DNA from: Betaproteobacteria bacterium
GTDB lineage: Bacteria > Pseudomonadota > Gammaproteobacteria > Burkholderiales > SG8-39
Length of the DNA: 64,000 nucleotides
Reading direction: 5' to 3'
Assembly (NCBI GenBank): GCA_005881595.1
Contig: VBBY01000032.1
Coordinates: forward strand, 1-64,000
Below are positions 50,319 to 60,105 of the stretch, in pieces. A program made the translations under genes and the position numbers. Below the pieces are notes generated by a model that was not told the DNA's origin, did not search any database, and was given only the letters and a program-made list of their open reading frames with translations. Position 1 is the stretch's first letter. Each line of letters opens with the position of its first letter.

Positions 50319-51538
50319 TTCCCGCGCGCTTTCTCGAACGGCACGATAGCCTCGCCGATCTTGTACTGCTCCGGCCACAGGATCACCTGCCTGCCGGGGT
50401 GCCGGAACTGCTCCATGTCCTTGTCGACAACGCCGCGGAACTGCGCGTGGATCACGCGCGGGTTCGCCCATTCGCCGTCCGGGCCGAAGCGGATCGGGCC
50501 GACGATGGTCTGCATCTCGTGCTTGTGCAGGTAGTCGGCGAGCTTCCTGTGATCGAGGCTCTTCGTCGCGTTGATCGCCTGCTCGAGCATCTGCCCGATC
50601 GCGTAGTTGAACGGCGGCAGATAGAAGCCGAGCGGGTCGACCTTGGCCTCGAGCGCCCTCTTCGCATAGCGCTGCAGGAAGTCTTCGATGCCGGGATACT
50701 TGACGCCGGGCACGTACGAGTTGTAGTTGACGATGCCGTTCAGCGACGAGCCGAGCGACACCATGTTGGGCGTGAACTGCAGCCCGACCATGCCGCCGCC
50801 GAACAGCTTGACCGAGTCGCCTACGCCGATCTCGTTTATGGCGCGCACGATCGCCACCGAGTCGTTCGGATAGGACATGACGAACACGATGTCGGGCCTG
50901 GCGGCGCGGATGGCGCGGATCATCGCCGAGAAGTCGACCGTCGCCGGCGGGTAGTTCTGGTCGTAGACCGTCTGCAGCCCCGCCTTCTTGGCGAGGGTGC
51001 GCGCCCCGTTCGCCAGGTTCTGCGCAAATTCCTGGTCGGCGGCGAGAAAGGCGATCGTCTTGGCGCCGGCCTTCTGGCCGATATGGATGAAGCCGTCGGA
51101 CCAGCTCGAGGCGTCGGTCCACGGCGAGTTGTTGAACCACATGTCGTGCTTCACCGTATGGTTCACCTGGAAGGAGAAGTTGCCCATCAGCAGCAGGCCG
51201 CGCTGCTTCACCAGCGGCATGATCGGCGCGGTGGGCACGGTGCCATACGGCGCGATGATGAGATCGACCTTGTCGACGTCGAGCAGCTTGGTGTAGATCC
51301 CCGGCGTCAGCGCGGGGTTGGTCTGGTCGTCGTAAACGATGAACTCGATCCTGCGGCCGAGCAGGCCGCCCTTGGCATTGACGTCATCGACCCACATCTG
51401 CAGCGCGAGCAGCGCCGCTTTTCCGCCGGCGCCCAGCGAGCCGGTCTGCGGCATGCTCATGCCGATCTTGACGGGCGCCGGCTGCGCCAGCGCAGCCGCG
51501 CTGAATGCCAATCCCAATACGAATGACGCGAGTCTCAT
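50315..51538 (-). CDS. ABC transporter substrate-binding protein (Leu/Ile/Val-type)
   Basis: Signal peptide; APVKIGMSMPQTGSLGAGGKAALLALQMWVDDVNAKGGLLGRRIEFIVYDDQTNPA. Confidence 0.93.
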   Translation of the reverse strand: MRLASFVLGLAFSAAALAQPAPVKIGMSMPQTGSLGAGGKAALLALQMWVDDVNAKGGLLGRRIEFIVYDDQTNPALTPGIYTKLLDVDKVDLIIAPYGTVPTAPIMPLVKQRGLLLMGNFSFQVNHTVKHDMWFNNSPWTDASSWSDGFIHIGQKAGAKTIAFLAADQEFAQNLANGARTLAKKAGLQTVYDQNYPPATVDFSAMIRAIRAARPDIVFVMSYPNDSVAIVRAINEIGVGDSVKLFGGGMVGLQFTPNMVSLGSSLNGIVNYNSYVPGVKYPGIEDFLQRYAKRALEAKVDPLGFYLPPFNYAIGQMLEQAINATKSLDHRKLADYLHKHEMQTIVGPIRFGPDGEWANPRVIHAQFRGVVDKDMEQFRHPGRQVILWPEQYKIGEAIVPFEKARGK

Positions 51539-52623
51539 GACCTCCTCCTTGTGCGGTTATTGTAATCAATCTTCAGCAGGCGGGCTGCGTTGCTTCCCAT
51601 GATTTGTCTTTTCTCGGAAGGCGACAGTCCCCTGACTGCGCCGATGAATCCCACCGGGTCCTCCACGCCCATGTCGTAGGGGTAGTCGGTGCCGAGCAGG
51701 ACGTGATCGGCGCCGAAGCGCTCGACCAGGTGACGGAGCATGCCGGGATCGAAGGTGATGCTGTCGAAATAGAACTTCTCCAGGTAGCTGGAAGGTTTCT
51801 TTTTTATGCGGACTCTGCAATCCGGACGGGCGCGGTGCGCATGGTCCATGCGCGCCCAGTAATGCGCGAGGTAGCCGCCGCCGTGCGGCAGCAGGATCTT
51901 CAGCCTCGGGAAGCGCTCCATCACGCCGTCGAAGATGAGATGGCTCGCCGCGACCGTGGTCTCGAGCGGGTTGCCGATCAGGTTGTTGAAATAGTGGTCC
52001 GCCAGCCGCTCGCCGTGCGTGAAGCCGACCGGGTGCATGAAGATGAGTACATCCAGGTCTTGCACTTTAGAAAAGAATTTATCCAACCCGAGTTTTGCGT
52101 CTGTTAGATCCAATCCATTGACGCTCGGGTTGATCTCGACGCCGCGCAGGCCAAGCTGCTTCACGCAAAAGTCCAATTCCGCGACAGCGAGGCCCGCATC
52201 CTGCAAAGGCACGGTCCCCAGGCCGACAAAGCGCTCGGGCCGTTGCGCGACGATCTCGGCGATGCGCTCGTTCACCGTGCGCGCGAGCTCGGCGCCCTCG
52301 CCCGGCTCGCTCCAGTAGTAGGTCTGGTGCGGCGCTGGTGAGACGGCCTGCACGTCGATACCCATGCGGTCCATGTCCTTCAGGCGCTGCTCGATGCTGG
52401 TGAGCTGGGCGGCGCGCTCCTGAATCTGCTTCGCGTTCACCTCGCGCGTGAGCTGGTTGGAGAACCTGGCGAGGAGATCGAACTGCGCCGGGTTGTGGCG
52501 CGCGACCGCCGCCGCCGCCTCGGTGTTCAGATAATGGCAGTGAATATCGACCCGCAGACTTTTGCCTCGCTTCTTGAGGATTTTTCTGGAACCTGAGGTT
52601 GTGGGCGCGCAGCGGTACATCAT
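51535..52623 (-). CDS. Amidohydrolase (ACMSD-like)
   Basis: RVDIHCHYLNTEAAAAV...RFPRLKILLPHGGGYLAHYWARMDHAHRARPD...VLLGTDYPYDMGVEDPVGFI. Confidence 0.9.
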   Translation of the reverse strand: MMYRCAPTTSGSRKILKKRGKSLRVDIHCHYLNTEAAAAVARHNPAQFDLLARFSNQLTREVNAKQIQERAAQLTSIEQRLKDMDRMGIDVQAVSPAPHQTYYWSEPGEGAELARTVNERIAEIVAQRPERFVGLGTVPLQDAGLAVAELDFCVKQLGLRGVEINPSVNGLDLTDAKLGLDKFFSKVQDLDVLIFMHPVGFTHGERLADHYFNNLIGNPLETTVAASHLIFDGVMERFPRLKILLPHGGGYLAHYWARMDHAHRARPDCRVRIKKKPSSYLEKFYFDSITFDPGMLRHLVERFGADHVLLGTDYPYDMGVEDPVGFIGAVRGLSPSEKRQIMGSNAARLLKIDYNNRTRRRS

Positions 52624-52624
52624 G

Positions 52625-53335
52625 TCAAAAAACCCCCAGATGTTGAGTGATCAAAGCTTCGTTGCCGCGCGCCTCGCCGGCGCTGCCGGTGAAGGCGACG
52701 CGGCCGGTGTTCAGGATCACTACTTCGTCGGCGAGCTCGAGGGCGAGCCGGACGTTCTGCTCGACGAGCAGGATCGACTGGCCTTCGTCCTTCAGGCGGG
52801 CGATGGTGCGGCCGACCTCGGCGACGATGAGCGGCGCGAGGCCCTCGGAGGGCTCGTCCATCAGCAGCACGCGCGGGTTGCCCATCAGCGCCCGCGCGAT
52901 GGCGAGCATCTGCTGCTCGCCGCCGGAAAGGGAGCCCGCGACCTGCTCGGCGCGCTCCTCGAGCTGCGGGAACAGCTCGAAGACCCGGGCCAGATTCCAG
53001 ACGGAGGAAGCGCTCCTTCTTTCCGACACCCGCAGGTTCTCCCGCACCGTCAGCGTGGGGAAGATGCGCCTGCCCTGCGGCACGAAGCCGACGCCTTTGC
53101 GCGCGATGCGCTCCGGCGCGAGCCCGGCGATCGGCTCGCCGAACAGGCGGATCGCGCCTTTGCGCGGCGGCAGGAAGCCGATGATCGCGCTCATGCAGGT
53201 GGTCTTGCCGGCGCCGTTCCTGCCGAGCAGCGCGAGAACTCTCCCGGCTCCTACTTCAAACGAGATGCCATGCAGCACGTGGCTGTCGCCGTAGAGAGCG
53301 TCGACCCCCTGCAACGTGAGAGCCTCAGTGGCCAA
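52625..53335 (-). CDS. livF: ABC transporter ATP-binding protein (LivF-like, second system)
   Basis: MATEALTLQGVDALYGDSHVLHGISFEVGAGRVLALLGRNGAGKTTCMSAIIGFLPPRKG. Confidence 0.93.
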   Translation of the reverse strand: MATEALTLQGVDALYGDSHVLHGISFEVGAGRVLALLGRNGAGKTTCMSAIIGFLPPRKGAIRLFGEPIAGLAPERIARKGVGFVPQGRRIFPTLTVRENLRVSERRSASSVWNLARVFELFPQLEERAEQVAGSLSGGEQQMLAIARALMGNPRVLLMDEPSEGLAPLIVAEVGRTIARLKDEGQSILLVEQNVRLALELADEVVILNTGRVAFTGSAGEARGNEALITQHLGVF

Positions 53336-54056
53336 GATACACCTCGCGGGTCTTCGGGTCGGCCACCACCTCGGCCCGGGTCCCCTCCACGATCACCCGG
53401 CCGTAATGCAGCACGGTGATGCGCTCGGCCATGTCGAGCGCGGTGTCCATATCGTGCTCGATCATCACCACGGTCACCTCGCGCGGGATGGCCGCGATCA
53501 GCTGCTTCACCGTGGCGCGCTCCTCGCGCGACAGCCCGGCGAGCGGCTCGTCGAGCAGCAGCACGCGCGGCTTCTGCGCCAGCGCCATCGCGATCTCGAC
53601 GCGCCGCTTGTCGCCGTAGGCGACCTCGGCGATGCCTCTCTTCGCCAGGTGCTCCAGCCCCACGCGCGCCAGGACCGCTCTCGCCTCCACGTAGAGATCC
53701 GCGTCGAAGGACCGGAAAGCGTTCCAGCGCAGCTTCGACAGGCCGAGCAAGGAAAGCGCGATGTTGTGCTCCAGCGTGTCCTTCGGGAACAGGGTGATGA
53801 TCTGGTAGGTGCGGGCGAGTCCGCGGTGCACGCGGTGATGCGGCGCGAGGCGGGTCACGTCCTCTTCGAACAGGATGACGTTCCCGGCATCGCGCGGCAG
53901 GTCGCCGGTGACCAGGTTGAAGAGCGTGGTCTTGCCGGCGCCGTTCGGGCCGATGATCAGGCGCCGCTCGCCCGGCGCCACCTCCAGGGAGACGTCGCTG
54001 ATGGCCGGCAGGCCGCCGAACGATTTCCTCAGGTTCTGGAGGCGAAGCGCAGCCAC
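53325..54056 (-). CDS. livG: ABC transporter ATP-binding protein (LivG-like, second system)
   Basis: GTG start; VAALRLQNLRKSFGGLPAISDVSLEVAPGERRLIIGPNGAGKTTLFNLVTGDLP. Confidence 0.92.
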   Translation of the reverse strand: MAALRLQNLRKSFGGLPAISDVSLEVAPGERRLIIGPNGAGKTTLFNLVTGDLPRDAGNVILFEEDVTRLAPHHRVHRGLARTYQIITLFPKDTLEHNIALSLLGLSKLRWNAFRSFDADLYVEARAVLARVGLEHLAKRGIAEVAYGDKRRVEIAMALAQKPRVLLLDEPLAGLSREERATVKQLIAAIPREVTVVMIEHDMDTALDMAERITVLHYGRVIVEGTRAEVVADPKTREVYLGH

Positions 54057-54940
54057 AGTCTTTTCACCCCGGGAACGACGCCCTCCGGCATGAACACCAC
54101 GATGAGGACGAAAACCAGGCCGAGCAGCGTGTTCCAGCGCTCGATGTACGCCGAGACGTAATTCTTGAGGAGCATGACGATCGCGGCGCCGACCACCGGC
54201 CCGCCGAGCGTTCCCGAGCCGCCGGCGATCACCGCCAGCAGGCCCTCGGCGGAATTGGTGAGGGACAGCGAAATGGGGTGAATATATTTGTGGTAGTACA
54301 CGAAGAGCAGCCCCGACACCGCGCCCCAGAAACCGGCGTACACGAAGCTGACCCAACGGATCAGCCAGACATTGTGGCCGAGCGCGCTCATGCGGCGCGG
54401 CTGGTCGCGCGTGCCGCGCAGCGCGGCGCCGAACGGCGAGCCGACGAAGCGCGCCATCAGCCAGAGCGACGCCGCGGTCGCCGCCAGGGCGAAATAGTAG
54501 AACGACGCGGCATCGTCCAGGTGGAACGGACGGCTCAGGCCGCGCAGGCCGTTGTCGCCGTCGGTGAGCGCCACCCAGCGGTAGGCCGTGCCCCAGAGCA
54601 CTTGCGAGAGGGCGAGCGTCAGCATGAGGAAGCCCAGGCCGGTCGCGCGCAGCGCGATCAGGCCGAACAGGCACGCCATCAGAGTGGTGCCGAGCAGGGC
54701 CGCCGGCGCGGCGATCCAGTGGCCCAGGCCGAGCTTCAGCCCGAGCAGCGCCGAGGTATACGCCGCGACGCCGAGATACGACGCATGGCCGAGCGTCGCC
54801 AGCCCGCCGTAGCCGAGCAGCAGGTTGATGCTCGCTGCGAAGATGGCGAAGATGAAGATCTGGCTGGCGAGGTTGACGTAGAACTCGCCTCCCACCAGGG
54901 GAAAGGCCACCAGGAGGCAGGCCAGCGCAGCGAGCTTCAC
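54029..54940 (-). CDS. livM: ABC transporter permease (LivM-like, second system)
   Basis: GTG start; FYVNLASQIFIFAIFAASINLLLGYGGLATLGHASYLGVAAYTSALLGLKLGLG. Confidence 0.92.
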   Translation of the reverse strand: MKLAALACLLVAFPLVGGEFYVNLASQIFIFAIFAASINLLLGYGGLATLGHASYLGVAAYTSALLGLKLGLGHWIAAPAALLGTTLMACLFGLIALRATGLGFLMLTLALSQVLWGTAYRWVALTDGDNGLRGLSRPFHLDDAASFYYFALAATAASLWLMARFVGSPFGAALRGTRDQPRRMSALGHNVWLIRWVSFVYAGFWGAVSGLLFVYYHKYIHPISLSLTNSAEGLLAVIAGGSGTLGGPVVGAAIVMLLKNYVSAYIERWNTLLGLVFVLIVVFMPEGVVPGVKRLWLRFASRT

Positions 54941-55797
54941 GCTGCAAACTTTCCAAACAATCCCCGTGGGCGGAAGGCTATTACGAAAATCATGGGCAGA
55001 AAAAGAATCACGTAGGCGAGCTGCGGGAAGAGCGCGACGCCGAAGGTGTAGACGAAGCCGGTGATGAAGCTGCCGGCGAAGGCGCCCGCCAGGCTGCCGA
55101 CGCCGCCGAGGATCACCACGATCAGCGCAAGCGGCAGCATGTCCGCGTCCAGGCCCGGATAGGCCGACATGATCGGCCCGCCGATGACGCCGCCCGCCCC
55201 GGCCAGCCCGGCGCCGAGGCAGAACACCAGCGTGAACAGCTTCGACACCGGGATGCCGACCGCGCGCGCCATCTGCATGTCGTCGACCCCGGCGCGGATC
55301 ATCGCGCCCAGCCGCGTGCGCTCCATCAGCAGGTGAAGCGCCATTCCCACCAGGACCGACAGCACTACCACGGCGACGCGGTAGGCGGGAAAGGCGAACC
55401 CCGCCACGCGCAGCGGCTGCTGCAGGAATTCCGGCGTCGGGATCGGGATCGGGTCCCCGCCCCAGACCACCAGGCACAGGTCGGCGATGATGTAGGCGAA
55501 GCCGAGCGTCACCAGCACCTGGCCGAGGATATTGCCCGCGAGCTTGCGCAGGATGAATCTCTCCAGCAGGCCGCCGAACGCGGCCACCGCGAGGCCGCCG
55601 AGCAGCGCCGCCACCCAGAGGTTCGGCATCAGCTTCAGAATGCTGACGCCGAGGTAGGCGCCGAGCATGAAGAGCGCGCCGTGGGTCAGGTTCGCGATGC
55701 GCATCAGCCCGAAGATCAGCGAGAAGCCGGCCGACAGCAGGAACAGCAGAGCGCCCAGCGCCAGGCTGTTCAGCGTCTGGATGACCCAGAACTGCAG
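54937..55797 (-). CDS. livH: ABC transporter permease (LivH-like, second system); probable CTG start
   Basis: LQFWVIQTLNSLALGALLFLLSAGFSLIFGLMRIANLTHGALFMLGAY; first canonical ATG 55704 would remove TM1; GGAG 7 nt before CTG. Confidence 0.87.
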   Translation of the reverse strand: MQFWVIQTLNSLALGALLFLLSAGFSLIFGLMRIANLTHGALFMLGAYLGVSILKLMPNLWVAALLGGLAVAAFGGLLERFILRKLAGNILGQVLVTLGFAYIIADLCLVVWGGDPIPIPTPEFLQQPLRVAGFAFPAYRVAVVVLSVLVGMALHLLMERTRLGAMIRAGVDDMQMARAVGIPVSKLFTLVFCLGAGLAGAGGVIGGPIMSAYPGLDADMLPLALIVVILGGVGSLAGAFAGSFITGFVYTFGVALFPQLAYVILFLPMIFVIAFRPRGLFGKFAA

Positions 55798-55798
55798 C

Positions 55799-57037
55799 TT
55801 AGGGCTCCAGGTTCTTCGCCGGCGGGAAGTCGCGCGAGTACACCGGGTTCTTCAGGAACTCCTTCGGGTCATAGGTCCAGAACTGGCTCACGTCGGGATA
55901 GGTGTGGATCACGCTGTTCACCAGCCGAGCGTCCTTGCGCTCCACCTTGCGGATGTAGACGTTGCCGACGACGTTGCCGTACTGGTCGAACCTGACCTGG
56001 CCGCGCGCGGTGTCCACCTTGAGGCCGCGCACCGTCTTCATGAAGGCTTCCTTGTCCTCGACCCTGCCCTGGATGGCCTTCAGCGTCGCCTCGAGCACGG
56101 CGGCCTCGACATAGGTGGCGGCGGCGTAGAACCCCGGGTCGTACTTGAATTCCGAGCGGAACTCGGCGGCGAATTTGCGGTTGATCGGATTGTCGAGCTC
56201 GGCCGAGTACCAGCACGAGGTGACGATGCCGAGCGCTTCATCGCCCATGTTGCGCAGGACCGCCTCGTCCAGCGCAGTCATGCCGCCCACCGGCGTCACC
56301 TTGCCGCGCAGCCCGTACTCGTTGAACTGGCGCAGGTAGCGGAACCCGTTCGAGCCGGCGAAGCCGAGGAAGATGCCGTCGATGTTGGTCTTGAGCTGCG
56401 CGAGATACGTGCCGTAGTCGGGCACCGTGAGCGGCGGAAACGTCTTCTGCACGATCTTGCCGCCGAGGTCCTCGAGCACGCGCTGGAAGCCGGCGCACAT
56501 CTCGTGGCCGTAAGGAATGTCATCGGCGATCACCGCCATCCGGCGCATCTTGAGCTGCTTGTAGCAGTAGTCGGCGAGCGGCTGCGCGCACTGGGAAGAG
56601 GTCGAAGTACCGCGCGTGAACCACGGATTGGGCTTGCGCTGCGTCATGTCCTCGGCGGCGGCCACCGACAGCGTCAGCAGCTGCTGCTGGCGGATGTAGT
56701 CGTCCGCCGCGAGAGCTTCGGCGGTGGCGAGCGGCCCGATCATGACCTGGATGTGCTCCCTTTCGACCAGCTCCTGGATCTTGGTGCGCGCCTGGGCGGG
56801 CACGCCGCCCGAATCGCCGACGAACAGCTCGATCTTGCGGCCGGCGAGCGTGCCGTTGCGCTCGCGCAGGTACATGACCAGCGCGCGCTCCATGTCGATG
56901 CCGCCGGAAGCGAGGGGCCCCGTCTTGACCGTCATTAATCCCAAGCGGATCGGCCCTGTCTGTGCTTTTAACGGCAGTGAAATTCCAACTGCGGCTGCCC
57001 CAGCTGCCTGCACGAAACGCCTGCGGGTGAACCTCAT
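55799..57037 (-). CDS. ABC transporter substrate-binding protein (second Liv-type system)
   Basis: MRFTRRRFVQAAGAAAVGISLPLKAQTGPIRLGLMTVKTGPLASGGIDMERALVMYLRERNG. Confidence 0.92.
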   Translation of the reverse strand: MRFTRRRFVQAAGAAAVGISLPLKAQTGPIRLGLMTVKTGPLASGGIDMERALVMYLRERNGTLAGRKIELFVGDSGGVPAQARTKIQELVEREHIQVMIGPLATAEALAADDYIRQQQLLTLSVAAAEDMTQRKPNPWFTRGTSTSSQCAQPLADYCYKQLKMRRMAVIADDIPYGHEMCAGFQRVLEDLGGKIVQKTFPPLTVPDYGTYLAQLKTNIDGIFLGFAGSNGFRYLRQFNEYGLRGKVTPVGGMTALDEAVLRNMGDEALGIVTSCWYSAELDNPINRKFAAEFRSEFKYDPGFYAAATYVEAAVLEATLKAIQGRVEDKEAFMKTVRGLKVDTARGQVRFDQYGNVVGNVYIRKVERKDARLVNSVIHTYPDVSQFWTYDPKEFLKNPVYSRDFPPAKNLEP

Positions 57038-57753
57038 GAATGCTTCTCCTTCAGTTTTTGAAAGAACTGCTCGTTGGTCAGCACCCAGCCGAGGCAGCGC
57101 GCGACGTTCTGCAGCCCCAGCACGTGCAGGTCGTCGCCGTACATGCTCGCCACGCAATCGGACAGCACGACCACGCGGTAATCGAAGTTGAACGCGGTGA
57201 ACGCAGTGTTGAGCACGCAGGTGTTGCTGTTGATGCCCATCAGCACCACGCTCTTGACGCTCAAGGCGTCGAGCAGCTGGCGCAGATCGGTGCCGTAGAA
57301 GCAGTCGAGCCGCTTCTTGTTGTCGATGACGTAATCGGCCTCGCGGTAGAGCTCGGGGATGATCTGCGTGCCGGGCGAGCCTTCGAGGTTGTGCTCGCGC
57401 ACGGTGCTCTTCCGCCCCGGCGTCAGCCGGTCCGTCTCGCCCTGCGCCGCGTGCATCGCCTTCCAGTACGGCGAGGCCATGCCCTCGCTGCCGAGTGATT
57501 TTAGTTTTCTGTAGACAAGAACCACATGGATCACGGGAATCTCCAACCGCCTCGCAAAATCGAGCGCAGCCCGGGCGTTCCGGATGACGCGCTTCGCGTC
57601 CTCGGGCCTGGCTGGCATCGTCGCCACGTCCATGTCGAGGTGGCCGCGGTGCATGTCGATGGTAACGAGCGCAATTTCCCTGGGGTTCAAAACCAGTTGT
57701 TCGTAGAGCCCGGAGATCAGGCTCGAGCGATCGACGATCTCAATGCTGGCCAT
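57034..57753 (-). CDS. Isochorismatase-family cysteine hydrolase
   Basis: REIALVTIDMHRGHLDMDVATMPA...KKRLDCFYGTDLRQLLDALSVKSVVLMGINSNTCVLNTAFTAFNFDYRVVVLSDCVAS. Confidence 0.92.
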   Translation of the reverse strand: MASIEIVDRSSLISGLYEQLVLNPREIALVTIDMHRGHLDMDVATMPARPEDAKRVIRNARAALDFARRLEIPVIHVVLVYRKLKSLGSEGMASPYWKAMHAAQGETDRLTPGRKSTVREHNLEGSPGTQIIPELYREADYVIDNKKRLDCFYGTDLRQLLDALSVKSVVLMGINSNTCVLNTAFTAFNFDYRVVVLSDCVASMYGDDLHVLGLQNVARCLGWVLTNEQFFQKLKEKHS

Positions 57754-58384
57754 GTTTGAGCGGGTGGGCGTCGGCGAAGGCCTTTTCCTTCATGCATTCG
57801 TTGTACACGCGCATCACGGTCGGCACGCCCGAGGTATCGCAGTTGAAGTAGGCGAGCGCGCCGATCACCTGGGAGGCGAGGCAAATGTCGGCGAGCGTCA
57901 GCGAGTCACCGTGGCAGTAGCGGCCGGTCTCCTTGTCCTTCGCGAGATGGCCCTCGATGGCCTCCAGGGCCGTGAGGGTCCAGTGCGCGAGCCAGAGATT
58001 GCGCCGCGCTTCCTCGACCTTCAGCTCCTTCTCGAGATAGATCCTGATCCTCGGCGTAATCAGCGGGTGCCCGTCGGCGGCCGCGATGAGCGCGAGGCCG
58101 CGCACGCGGGCGCGGCCTCGCGGGTCCCTGGGCAGCAGCGGCGGCTGCGGCCGGGTCTCCTCGAGGTATTCGAGGATGGCGAGCGACTGGAACAGCGGCG
58201 GCCCATCGTCGTCGAGGATCAGGGCCGGCACCACGCCCTGCGGGTTCACCGCCTTGTACTCGTCGGTATGCTGCTTGCCCTTGAGGAGGTCGATCGAGAT
58301 CTCCTCGGCGTGCAGGCCTTTCAGCGCCATCGCCACGCGCACGCGGTACGTGGCGAGCGAGCGCCAGAACCCGTAGAGCTTCAT
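57740..58384 (-). CDS. maiA: Maleylacetoacetate isomerase / zeta-class glutathione S-transferase
   Basis: MKLYGFWRSLATYRVRVAMALKGLHAEEISIDLLKGKQHTDEYKAVNPQGVVPALILDDDGPPLFQSLAILEYLEETRP. Confidence 0.88.
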   Translation of the reverse strand: MKLYGFWRSLATYRVRVAMALKGLHAEEISIDLLKGKQHTDEYKAVNPQGVVPALILDDDGPPLFQSLAILEYLEETRPQPPLLPRDPRGRARVRGLALIAAADGHPLITPRIRIYLEKELKVEEARRNLWLAHWTLTALEAIEGHLAKDKETGRYCHGDSLTLADICLASQVIGALAYFNCDTSGVPTVMRVYNECMKEKAFADAHPLKHGQH

Positions 58385-60105
58385 GGAATCACCGGAACCA
58401 GGAGATAGGAGTCCCGCAGGTGGAGCGTGGTCCTGCCGCCGAACAGCGCCGCGGGACGGTCGCGCGGGTCGTCGTGCAGGAACGGGCCGCAGCCGCGCAG
58501 CTCGTTCTTGAAGTTCGAAAGCCGCGCGCCGGTGGACTTCTGCCATTCGTAGTCCTTGCCGCGCACGCTCAGCGCGAGGCGGTGGCCCGCCGGCACCACG
58601 ATCGAGGTCGGCCACAGCTCGATGTCGAGCTCCACCGGCTCGCCCGGCTTGAGCTTCTTCACCTCATCGTGACTGTGGTAGGGACGGTACGGCGTCGACA
58701 GCTCGGCATCGAGCTTGCGGTGCGAGGCGCGCAGCCAGCCCTGCGCGATCGGCGTATGCGGGTCGATCGCGCCCTGGAACACCACTTCCCTCAGGTCCGG
58801 CGTGAAGACGCGGAACACGAGGAACAGGTCGGCGTCGGGAGTGCTGGAGGAGACGAACAGCTTCGCCGCCAGCGGACCGGTGATCTCGGTCTGCTTCTCC
58901 ACCGGCTCGGAAAGGAAGGTCAGCCCGTCGCCCAAAGCGTAGAACGAAACGGATTGAAAGGAAGTTGGAGGAGTCGAGCTCAAGCCGAAGGCCGAATCCA
59001 TGTAGAGCCTGGTCCATTGCGTCCTGGCGAGCGGCCACTCGTTCTCGTGGCGCTCGACGAAGCGGTCGACGTGGCGTATCTGCAGCTGTACTCTGGGCTG
59101 CTTGTCCCAGCCGTTCTTGTGGCCCTTGAGGTAGTAGTCGAAAAACCGCAGCTGCAGGTTCCTGCCGTAGTCGGTGTAGAAGTGCGTCCAGTGCTCGATG
59201 CCGTGGACTTCGAGCCATTTGTCTTTCGACGCGGCGCGCAGGAAGCCTTCGAAATTGCCGCGCGTATGCAGGCCCTGCCCGCCCCAGTTGGCGGCCGACA
59301 GGAACGGCACCTTGACCCGGTGCCACACCGGCGAGCGCGCCTTGTGATAGGCGTCGTCGAGCGGGTGCGACAGGATCTCGTCGCCGAACTCGGCGCGGTT
59401 CTCGGAGAGCTCCTTGTCCGAGAGCGTGTCGTCGCCGCACACCGCCAGGTCGGTGAGGCGGCTGCGCGGGCCGCGCTCGCCCAGGCCGTACTGGACCGTC
59501 TTCACCTGCATGTCGTACCAGTTCGCCCAGAACGTGCAGAGGATGCCGCCGTGGTGCGTCATGTCGCGGTACCAGTCGGCGGCGCCTTCCCAGACGCACA
59601 TCGCGGCCAGGTGCAGCGGCTGCAGCGAGGCGGCGTGCCACTGGTTGATGGCGTAATAGGAGATGCCGTTCAGACCGACCTTGCCGCTGGACCAGGCCTG
59701 CACGCCCGCCCACTCGATCGACTGGTACAGGTCCTGCGTTTCGCGCGGCGCGAAATGCTCGATGCGGCCGGGCGAGCGGCCGGCGCCGCGCGAGTCGATC
59801 CGCAGGCAGGCGTAGCCCTGCGGCACCCATTTCTCCGGGTCGACGACTTCCCAGTTCTGGTACTTGCCCGACGAGCCGCTGCCGACCTCCGGATGCTCGC
59901 TGATCATGCGCTGCCAGGCGCTCGGGTAGCCGTCCTGGAATGCAAGCCCCTTGGCGTATGGACCGTAGCTAAGGAGGACCGGGTGCCGACCTTCGACGCC
60001 CGGGCGAAACAGGTCGGCGCGCAGCACCAGCCCGTCGTCCATCACGATCGGGATGTCCCAGTCGATGCGCATGCCGTCGCGGAGCTCGCTCTTGGGCGAC
60101 TCCAT
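58381..60105 (-). CDS. CocE/NonD (S15) family hydrolase
   Basis: RIDWDIPIVMDDGLVLRADLFRPGVEGRHPVLLSYGPYAKG...CLRIDSRGAGRSPG...GKVGLNGISYYAINQW. Confidence 0.92.
   Translation of the reverse strand: MESPKSELRDGMRIDWDIPIVMDDGLVLRADLFRPGVEGRHPVLLSYGPYAKGLAFQDGYPSAWQRMISEHPEVGSGSSGKYQNWEVVDPEKWVPQGYACLRIDSRGAGRSPGRIEHFAPRETQDLYQSIEWAGVQAWSSGKVGLNGISYYAINQWHAASLQPLHLAAMCVWEGAADWYRDMTHHGGILCTFWANWYDMQVKTVQYGLGERGPRSRLTDLAVCGDDTLSDKELSENRAEFGDEILSHPLDDAYHKARSPVWHRVKVPFLSAANWGGQGLHTRGNFEGFLRAASKDKWLEVHGIEHWTHFYTDYGRNLQLRFFDYYLKGHKNGWDKQPRVQLQIRHVDRFVERHENEWPLARTQWTRLYMDSAFGLSSTPPTSFQSVSFYALGDGLTFLSEPVEKQTEITGPLAAKLFVSSSTPDADLFLVFRVFTPDLREVVFQGAIDPHTPIAQGWLRASHRKLDAELSTPYRPYHSHDEVKKLKPGEPVELDIELWPTSIVVPAGHRLALSVRGKDYEWQKSTGARLSNFKNELRGCGPFLHDDPRDRPAALFGGRTTLHLRDSYLLVPVIP

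Noticed and set aside
50399-51526. 375-aa + strand ORF antisense to the Liv-type SBP
   Set aside because: Mirror-frame artefact of the secure SBP gene; no recognisable domains.
55667-56938. 423-aa + strand ORF antisense to the second SBP
   Set aside because: Mirror-frame artefact; SBP has a signal peptide and family motifs.
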